In this document: piece by piece, positions 58,656 to 64,000 of the stretch
How the letters are laid out: every line of letters begins with the position of its first letter
Position numbering within the stretch: the stretch's first letter is position 1
Assembly (NCBI GenBank): GCA_016869765.1
Contig: VGES01000009.1
Location: forward strand, 32,092-96,091
Reading direction: 5' to 3'
From: Alphaproteobacteria bacterium
Lineage (GTDB): Bacteria; Pseudomonadota; Alphaproteobacteria; SHVP01
Length of the DNA stretch: 64,000 nucleotides
Translations under genes and position numbers: made by a program
Notes under the pieces: model-generated
Databases searched by the model: none
What the model was told of the DNA's origin: nothing
Seen by the model: the letters and a program-made list of their open reading frames with translations, nothing else

Positions 58656-59528
58656 GTGGCCGGTTACGCCCATCCCGAATACCTGGTCGAGACCGAGTGG
58701 CTTGCCCAGCACCTAAAGGACCCTGACCTGCGGATCTTCGACTGCACGGTCGACATGACCTACGACAAGGAGAAGGGCTATCGCTCGGAGAACGGTCGCG
58801 CCAAGTACGAAGCGGGCCACATCCCGGGGGCCGCGTTCATCGACCTGAAAGACGAGTTCAAAGACAAGCAGCACCACCTGAACTACATGCTGCCGCCGCG
58901 CGACGAATTCGTGGCGATTGCCTCCGCGCTCGGGATCGGCGACGGCGTACGCGTCGTGCTCTACAACATCGGTCCGACGTGGTGGGCGACCCGCATGTGG
59001 TGGAACCTGCGCCACCACGGGTTCGACAACTGCGCCGTCGTGAACGGCGGTTTCGAGAAGTGGGTGCAGGAGGGGCGACCGGTCGAAAAAGCCGCGAGTA
59101 CCTATCCCAAGGCGACGTTCGTATCCCGACCGCGTCCCCATATGTTCATCGGCAAAGAAGGCGTCCTGAAGGCGATCGACGAGCAATCGACCGTGCTCAT
59201 CAACGCGTTGGCGCCCGAACTCCATTCCGGTGAACGCCTGCAATATGGTCGCGCCGGCCACATCAAGCGCAGCGTCAACGTCTCGGCGCGCACGCTGCTG
59301 AACGACGGCACGTATACCTTCAAGTCGGCCGACGAACTGCGCAGAGCCTTCGCCCCGGTGAAGGCGATGGCCGCGCCCAAGGTCGTGGCCTACTGTGGTG
59401 GCGGCATCTCGGCCACGACGGATGCGTTCGCACTGGCCCTGCTCGGCCACGACAACGTGCAGCTTTACGATGCTTCGATGACCGAATGGGGCAACGACCC
59501 GACGCTCCCCATGGAGATGGGGTCTTGA
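58656..59528 (+). CDS. two-domain sulfurtransferase (rhodanese / 3-mercaptopyruvate type)
   Basis: The 290 residues start at a GTG with SD ACGGAGG. The N-terminal inactive rhodanese domain has LRIFDCTVDMTYDKEKG and YEAGHIPGAAFIDLK. The C-terminal active domain has VLINALAPELHSG, GHIKRSVNVSARTLL and the active loop VVAYCGGGISATTDAFALALLGH with the persulfide Cys. It moves sulfane sulfur from thiosulfate or 3-mercaptopyruvate to thiophilic acceptors. The next gene overlaps its stop. Confidence 0.92.
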   Translation: MAGYAHPEYLVETEWLAQHLKDPDLRIFDCTVDMTYDKEKGYRSENGRAKYEAGHIPGAAFIDLKDEFKDKQHHLNYMLPPRDEFVAIASALGIGDGVRVVLYNIGPTWWATRMWWNLRHHGFDNCAVVNGGFEKWVQEGRPVEKAASTYPKATFVSRPRPHMFIGKEGVLKAIDEQSTVLINALAPELHSGERLQYGRAGHIKRSVNVSARTLLNDGTYTFKSADELRRAFAPVKAMAAPKVVAYCGGGISATTDAFALALLGHDNVQLYDASMTEWGNDPTLPMEMGS

Positions 59529-59947
59529 GACGTCACACCCTCGGCCCGGTCTTGCTGGCATTGGGGGCGGGCATGGGGGCTCTGTCAGGAGCCCCCACCG
59601 CGCACGCCAATCCCGACCTGTTGGGCTGCTTCACCACCGACGGTCCGAACGCCGCGATTTACATGCGGATCACACAGGGGCCTTCGGGCTACCTGATTAC
59701 GTTTCAGAAGAGCAACCAGACCTTTCCTCTCTCCCCCGCGCCAGTCGGTGATCTCCAGTTGATCGCCGACGACCTCGATCTCGCCCTCAACAAGATTTCG
59801 GGAATCCGCGTGCTCTACGGACTTTCCAATGAGGACGACATCATCGCTGCTCTTTCGGCTGAAATTGACTGGCGTGACGGACGGACCCGCTACGTCGCTG
59901 CCGACGAGTTCGGCGCGGGCCCGTTGTTCAAGGTGGCGTGCCGCTGA
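59525..59947 (+). CDS. small secreted protein, unknown
   Basis: I take the TTG at 59525, which overlaps the rhodanese TGA and has SD GGAGATGGGG. It gives 140 residues with a signal peptide (RRHTLGPVLLALGAGMGALSG, cleavage near AHANP). The mature part has Cys in LLGCFTT and at the end (FKVACR), probably a disulfide, and a beta-rich pattern (AAIYMRITQGPSGYLITF, EIDWRDGRTRYVA). I do not recognise the family. A decayed copy of its 3' end lies directly downstream. Confidence 0.65.
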   Translation: MRRHTLGPVLLALGAGMGALSGAPTAHANPDLLGCFTTDGPNAAIYMRITQGPSGYLITFQKSNQTFPLSPAPVGDLQLIADDLDLALNKISGIRVLYGLSNEDDIIAALSAEIDWRDGRTRYVAADEFGAGPLFKVACR

Positions 59948-60122
59948 CTAGGCCGTTGGCCTTACCTAAAGAAGGGGGATAGATCAGGTGAGCGGGCTAT
60001 GCATGGCGGTTCAGCGGCGCTTCACGCTCTACGCTGTGTTCGAGGCGAATTGGCGATAGGATGCAGCCAGTACATCGGGATCAAGTTATGATCGCCGAGC
60101 TGACAAAGTTTCCTGCCGATGA

Positions 60123-60299
60123 TGTTCTGTCGCGCTTGACGTCGTGACCAAAGAGAACCGTTATGGGAAGGCCCTCTTCGTCGCCGCCGTGTCGACGGAG
60201 ATCAACTGGGGACTAGGGCGCACGCGCTACCTCAGCGTCGCCCGCAATATCAACCTCAAGCCCCCTACTGGACCACACTACAAGGTAACCTGTCGTTGA
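60123..60299 (+). pseudogene. truncated copy of the preceding secreted-protein gene
   Basis: The open stretch has no stop from 60123 to the TGA at 60297-60299. It ends AALFVAAVSTEINWGLGRTRYL and KVTCR; strictly it reads KALFVAAVSTEINW and GRTRYLSVA. The intact gene ends IIAALSAEIDW, GRTRYVAAD and FKVACR. Only the last 40 or so codons are recognisable. The 175 bp before it (59948-60122) holds nothing I can identify, with no credible 5' part. A GTG at 60144 could start 51 residues without a signal peptide. Confidence 0.65.
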
Positions 60300-60953
60300 T
60301 CAGGCGGCGACCAGGTCCTTGTATTTCTCGATGTAGAACGCACGGCTGTTGCCGGTGGCCTTCGCGGCCGGCCGTTCGAGCATCGCGCCGAACCAACGTT
60401 TGAGCCTAGTGTTGCCCGCGAAGGCATCGACACCGCGGTAATGCTCGAGCAGCGAGAACCGCTCCGCATAAGGAAAGTACGTGAGATCGGCGAGCGACAG
60501 GGCCTTGCCCAGCCAGTAGGGGCCGGTCCAACCGTTGCCGAACGCGTGCTCCTCGACGAACGCGATCGCCGCGATGAAGTCCTTGGCGTGCTGCGCGCGC
60601 TTGGCCGGGTCTTTTTCGATCAACAAGTAGAAGAACGGACCGGCGAGGCGCGCATTGGCGTAGTCGATCCAGATCCGCACCTTGGCGCGTTCAGCCGGGT
60701 CCCGGGGCATCAATGGCGGCTCGGGAAACACCTCCTCGAGGTACTCGTTGATGATCGCCGATTCGTAGATCACCTGGCCGCGGTGACGGATCACCGGCAC
60801 TTTGCCGTAGGGCGAGACGTCCTTGAACCAGGCGGGCTTGTTGCGGAGATCGATCTCGGTCAACGAGAACGGGACGCCCTTCTCGGTCAACATGAAGCGT
60901 GTCCGCTGGGCGTAGGGGCAGGCGTTGGCGCTGAAAATTTCGATGTCGGCCAT
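60300..60953 (-). CDS. glutathione S-transferase, Cys type (CPYA motif)
   Basis: The 217 residues have a catalytic-Cys N-terminus (FSANACPYAQRTRFMLTEKG) like omega-class, glutathionyl-hydroquinone reductase-type or SspA-like proteins. VSPYGKVPVIRHRGQVIYESAIINEYLEE is the glutathione-binding part, followed by a helical domain (WLGKALSLADLTYFPYAERFSLLEHY). A Cys GST usually works as a thiol transferase or dehydroascorbate reductase rather than a conjugator, so it differs from the four Ser-type GSTs here. Confidence 0.9.
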   Translation of the reverse strand: MADIEIFSANACPYAQRTRFMLTEKGVPFSLTEIDLRNKPAWFKDVSPYGKVPVIRHRGQVIYESAIINEYLEEVFPEPPLMPRDPAERAKVRIWIDYANARLAGPFFYLLIEKDPAKRAQHAKDFIAAIAFVEEHAFGNGWTGPYWLGKALSLADLTYFPYAERFSLLEHYRGVDAFAGNTRLKRWFGAMLERPAAKATGNSRAFYIEKYKDLVAA

Positions 60954-61074
60954 GGGATCCTTCCTGAGTCTCAAGGCATACCGCGACGGCGGGCCGCAGC
61001 CAAGCGTGCGGGGAAGGCTGCGCCGGGGCACGCGGCTGGGCTAAGATATGTCAACCGTTCCACCGGAGGTTCCC

Positions 61075-62271
61075 ATGGACGCTCATGCCAACATCAAGAA
61101 CGTCGGCCGGATGCTCGACTCGACCCATGACGAGGTCCATCGCCAGCGCTTCGTCTCGGTGCTCCGCAAGAAGGTCCTGGTCGATTTCGCCAAGGACATG
61201 AAGACGGTCTACGAGAAGAAAGTGGCGGGGCGACACAAGCGCCGCACCGGGAAAGCGCCCAAGGACGCACGCGAGATCCGCCGCGCGATGCTGCACGAGC
61301 CGGTCTTCGAAGCGTGGTCGAGCCTTCGCTACAACGCGCAATATATGACCTGGTGGTCGGTTCAGCCGGCCGTGGAGCGACAGTTGCCGGAGTTGATCCA
61401 GGCGGCCAAGGACGCGCATCTCGCCAATCCGGCCGGTGGATCGTTGGAACTCGATAACAAGCTGCATATCCCCGGCTACGTCAGCCAGCTCGACGTGCAC
61501 CAGATGCCGGGGTGCTTTCAGACCGAGTTCACCAAGGACGACGTCGCCCAGGGTGCCGTCTACTTCTATGGAACGACCGTCTTTTCCGGCGGCTTGGCGC
61601 ACCGCCGTGGCAACAAGGGTTCGGTCGGCCAGACCATCGCGCAGTACCTGAAGCACAAGGGCTTCAAGCCCAAGCGCATTCTCGACATGGGCTGCACCGC
61701 CGGCTCGAACACGATGCCCTACAAGGAAATCTTCCCGCAGGCCGAGGTGCATGGCATCGACGTCGGCGCGCCGTGTTTGCGTTTCGGCCACGCGCGGGCC
61801 GAAGCCGAGGGGCACGCGATCCACTTCAGTCAGCAGAGCGCCGAGAAGACGAATTTCCCGGACAATTACTTCGACCTGATCACGTCGAGCTTCTTCTTCC
61901 ACGAGCTCTCGGTGCCGGCGACGAGGAACGTGCTCAAGGAGTGCCACCGCATCCTGAAACCGGGCGGCCTCGTGCTGCACATGGAGCTGCCCCCCTCGGC
62001 CCTGACGGACGCCTACTACAATTTCTATCTCGACTGGGACGCCTTCTATAACAACGAACCGCACTACGAGGCGTTCCGCAACCTCGACTTCCCGAAGACC
62101 CTGGTGGAAGCAGGCTTCAAGAAGAAGGACCTGGAGATGATCCGGATCCCGAACTACGCCACGACCAAGCCCGAGGAGTTCAAGGCGGTGGTCGAGGGGC
62201 GCGGGCAGACGGCGCGGCGCGACCATGGCGGCGGCGCCGTGTGGTTTACCTTCGGCGGCTGGAAGAGATAG
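61075..62271 (+). CDS. SAM-dependent methyltransferase with conserved N-terminal domain, tandem copy 1
   Basis: The 398 residues start at an ATG with SD CCGGAGG. The N-terminal 190 residues are an unrecognised domain with the blocks HEPVFEAWSSLRYNAQYMTWWSVQPAVER and QLDVHQMPGCFQTEFTKDDVAQGAVYFYG. A class I methyltransferase fold follows: motif I RILDMGCTAGSNT at 201-213, acidic HGIDVG (Asp229), motif IV region FDLITSSFFFHELS, and LKPGGLVLHMELPP. The methyl acceptor is unknown. It is clearly homologous over its full length to the gene at 62740. Confidence 0.85.
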   Translation: MDAHANIKNVGRMLDSTHDEVHRQRFVSVLRKKVLVDFAKDMKTVYEKKVAGRHKRRTGKAPKDAREIRRAMLHEPVFEAWSSLRYNAQYMTWWSVQPAVERQLPELIQAAKDAHLANPAGGSLELDNKLHIPGYVSQLDVHQMPGCFQTEFTKDDVAQGAVYFYGTTVFSGGLAHRRGNKGSVGQTIAQYLKHKGFKPKRILDMGCTAGSNTMPYKEIFPQAEVHGIDVGAPCLRFGHARAEAEGHAIHFSQQSAEKTNFPDNYFDLITSSFFFHELSVPATRNVLKECHRILKPGGLVLHMELPPSALTDAYYNFYLDWDAFYNNEPHYEAFRNLDFPKTLVEAGFKKKDLEMIRIPNYATTKPEEFKAVVEGRGQTARRDHGGGAVWFTFGGWKR

Positions 62272-62311
62272 CCGCCCGGGTCGGGATGACCTAGATCAAC
62301 CAAGAAGTGAC

Positions 62312-62342
62312 AAGGGCCGGGCATGATCTGCTCGGCCCTTTC
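62312..62342 (+). terminator. intrinsic terminator after methyltransferase copy 1
   Basis: AAGGGCCG and CGGCCCTT form an 8-bp stem with a 13-nt loop and run into TTTCC, 41 bp past the stop. It would separate copy 1 from the following genes. Confidence 0.65.
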
Positions 62343-62359
62343 CGTATTAGGAGGACGTG

Positions 62360-62716
62360 ATGGCGAAGGCAAGAAAGAAGACCAACGGGACGAAAGCGAA
62401 AAGCAACGGTGGCCAGCCGGTCAGGTTGCCGATCCACGCCAAGGGAAAGCGCGCGGGCTTTTACCGCGACCCGGCAAACGACCAGATATTCTCGTTCATC
62501 ATCATGCTGACCCAGGAACTCTCGGTGGCTATGGATCGCATCGAGACGATCGAGCGCTTGCTCGACAAGAACGGGGTGGTGCGGCGCAAGGACATCGAAG
62601 CCTATCGTCCGGGCGACGCCGAAGAAACCGAGCGGACCGCACGGCGGGACGCCTACATCGGACGGGTATTCCAGATCCTGCACGAAGAGGCTGAAAAGCT
62701 CGAAGCCGGACACTAG
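62360..62716 (+). CDS. small basic protein between the methyltransferases, unknown
   Basis: The 118 residues are read from the ATG at 62360 (SD AGGAGG at 62349-62354; the GTG at 62357 is too close to it). The Lys-rich N-terminus (AKARKKTNGTKAKSNGG) is followed by a helical part with NDQIFSFIIMLTQELSVAMDRIETIERLLDKNG and IGRVFQILHEEAEKL, suggesting a coiled-coil or dimer. It lies 23 bp before methyltransferase copy 2, so it is probably co-expressed and may be a partner subunit (inference). No family recognised. Confidence 0.75.
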   Translation: MAKARKKTNGTKAKSNGGQPVRLPIHAKGKRAGFYRDPANDQIFSFIIMLTQELSVAMDRIETIERLLDKNGVVRRKDIEAYRPGDAEETERTARRDAYIGRVFQILHEEAEKLEAGH

Positions 62717-62739
62717 GCAAGGCGTGACAGGGGAAGAGC

Positions 62740-63927
62740 GTGGGCAAGATCCGCAACGTCGGCGAGTTGGTCGAGCCGTCGCACGACGAAGGGCACCGGC
62801 AACGCTTCATTTCGATCCTGCGCAAGAAAGTCCTCATGGACTTCGCCAGGGACATGAAGACGGTCTACGAGCAGAAGGTCGAGCCACGCTTCGAACACGT
62901 GAATCGGCGTAAGCCCAGGGATGGCCGCGAGATCCGACGCGCCATGCGCCATGAGCCGATCTACGAGGCCTGGTCGAGCCTCCGTTACAACGCGCAGTTC
63001 ATGACCTGGTGGTCGGTGCAGCCGGCAGTCGAGCGCTCGCTGCCGACCCTGATCGAGGCGGCGCGCGACGCCGCTCGACAGAGTCCGGCCGGCGGCAGCC
63101 TCGAGATCGACCGCAACCTCGCGATCCCGGGGTACGTGACGCAACTCGACGTGCATCAGATGCCGGGTTGCTTTCACAGCGAGTACGCCAAGGACGACGT
63201 CGCGCAGGGCGCGATCTATCACTACGGCGCCAATGTTTTCTACGGTGGGCTCGGGTCCAACCTGAAGCCCAAGGGCGATGTAGCGCGTTCAATCGCGCAC
63301 TACCTCAAGGCGCGCTTCCCCAAGTTTCAGCCCAAGCGCATCCTCGACATGGGTTGCACCGCAGGCTCGAACACGCTCCCGTACAAAGAGCTATTTCCGA
63401 ACGCCGAGGTTCACGGCATTGACGTTGGTGCGCCTTGCCTGCGCTTCGGCCATGCGCTCGCCGAGGCGCAAGGGTTGGCGGTGCACTTCCACCAGCGCAG
63501 CGCCGAAGCGCCCGGCTTTCCGGACAACCACTTCGACTTGATCACTTCGAGCTTTTTCTTCCACGAGGTGTCGGTGCCGGCGACGCAGCGCATCCTCAAG
63601 GAGTGCTATCGGATGCTGAAGCCGGGCGGCGCGATGATCCATATGGAGTTGCCGCCGACGGCGCTGACGGATGCGTATCAGAACTTCTACTACGATTGGG
63701 ACGCGCTCTATAACAACGAGCCGCACTACGAGCGCTTCCGCGCCATGGATTTTCCCAGGGCCCTGATGGCGGCCGGGTTCAAGAGGGACAAGCTCCACCT
63801 CGTGCGGATTCCCAATTACGCCTCGACGCCGCGGGAAGAGTTCCTCGCGACGGCGCGGGGTACGAACACCAAGCGCCGCGAGCACGGCGTGGGCCGCGTC
63901 TGGTTCACGTTCGGCGGCTGGAAATAA
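62740..63927 (+). CDS. SAM-dependent methyltransferase, tandem copy 2
   Basis: The 395-residue product starts at a GTG (SD AGGGGAAG). It is similar over its whole length to copy 1: GKIRNVGELVEPSHDEGHRQRF, HEPIYEAWSSLRYNAQFMTWW, QLDVHQMPGCFHSEYAKDDVAQG, RILDMGCTAGSNTLPYKELFP, HGIDVGAPCLRFGHALAEAQG and LKPGGAMIHMELPPTALTDAY. The main differences lie around 50-65 and the C-terminal tail. It follows the small basic protein gene and precedes a third copy by 16 bp. Confidence 0.85.
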   Translation: MGKIRNVGELVEPSHDEGHRQRFISILRKKVLMDFARDMKTVYEQKVEPRFEHVNRRKPRDGREIRRAMRHEPIYEAWSSLRYNAQFMTWWSVQPAVERSLPTLIEAARDAARQSPAGGSLEIDRNLAIPGYVTQLDVHQMPGCFHSEYAKDDVAQGAIYHYGANVFYGGLGSNLKPKGDVARSIAHYLKARFPKFQPKRILDMGCTAGSNTLPYKELFPNAEVHGIDVGAPCLRFGHALAEAQGLAVHFHQRSAEAPGFPDNHFDLITSSFFFHEVSVPATQRILKECYRMLKPGGAMIHMELPPTALTDAYQNFYYDWDALYNNEPHYERFRAMDFPRALMAAGFKRDKLHLVRIPNYASTPREEFLATARGTNTKRREHGVGRVWFTFGGWK

Positions 63928-63943
63928 CGAGAGGAGAACCACG

Positions 63944-64000
63944 ATGTCGAATATCCGCAACATTTCCGAATTGGTCGAGCCGACGCACGATGAACGTCAG
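63944..64000 (+). CDS. SAM-dependent methyltransferase, tandem copy 3, cut by window end
   Basis: An ATG with SD GAGGAGA, 16 bp after copy 2, opens SNIRNISELVEPTHDERQ. This matches the first 18 residues of copy 2 (GKIRNVGELVEPSHDEGH) closely, so a third paralogue begins here. Nineteen codons are visible. Confidence 0.8.
   Translation, partial: MSNIRNISELVEPTHDERQ

Noticed and set aside
1..64000. CRISPR array, tRNA, rRNA, integrase or transposase
   Set aside because: I looked for regular short spaced repeats, tRNA-like cloverleaf ends, rRNA signatures and recombinase motifs and saw none.

Overview
The window is GC-rich, densely coding DNA from a Gram-negative bacterium, most likely an alphaproteobacterium. 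Supporting signs are a short alphaproteobacterial-type flagellin, the neighbourhood recG / DUF502 / sdhE / mfd, a BdhA-type 3-hydroxybutyrate dehydrogenase, NitT/TauT-type transporter genes, many glutathione S-transferases and CoA-based catabolic enzymes. I see no rRNA, tRNA, CRISPR array, integrase or complete insertion sequence.

Layout. 0-11 kb: start of a leftward gene, a lipidated subtilisin autotransporter and small lipoprotein, a GMC oxidoreductase, a racemase-like protein lacking both family cysteines, stress-type genes (CBS-BON, hemerythrin, host-attachment protein), a fumarate-reductase-type flavoprotein and a bicupin. At about 10.9 kb a transporter substrate-binding gene and a Crp/Fnr gene meet head to head, both missing their 5' halves. 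11.7-17.4 kb: a tightly packed catabolic operon (molybdenum hydroxylase large subunit, CaiB-type CoA-transferase, crotonase-fold protein, amidase). 17.5-22.5 kb: envelope genes (pentapeptide repeat, TPR, OmpA-like, membrane proteins). 22.6-26.7 kb: two tandem flavin-dependent monooxygenases with a flavin reductase, divergent from an IclR regulator; a perfect 13-bp inverted repeat lies between them. 26.7-34.2 kb: a peptidoglycan-binding/helical-repeat protein, a Crp/Fnr regulator, an ArnC-like / LAB_N / ArnT-like lipid glycosylation operon, and a type III polyketide synthase with an ICMT-like methyltransferase. 34.2-41.6 kb: the DNA-repair block (recG, mfd). 41.6-47.6 kb: SDR, GST, flagellin, patatin, bdhA, SPFH/NfeD.

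47.7-52.1 kb is the most unusual part. It is a locally amplified family of membrane proteins I cannot assign, built from repeated transmembrane modules, acidic linkers with an ILLT motif and a common C-terminal module. Its DNA carries direct repeats, an in-frame TAG that splits a 610-codon reading frame, a frameshift that removes the conserved end of a paralogue, and a 134-bp orphan copy of a 3' end.

52.2-64 kb: GSTs, an MDR alcohol dehydrogenase, a gutted NitT/TauT-type ABC transporter (leader remnant, intact ATPase, 34-codon permease scrap), a MmgE/PrpD gene, a second bicupin, a rhodanese, a secreted small protein with a decayed tandem copy, and at the right edge at least three tandem copies of an unusual SAM-dependent methyltransferase, the third cut by the window end.

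The general picture is a soil or water heterotroph with peripheral catabolic genes, in which several accessory loci show recent duplication and decay. Some lesions may be assembly errors and need read-level checking.
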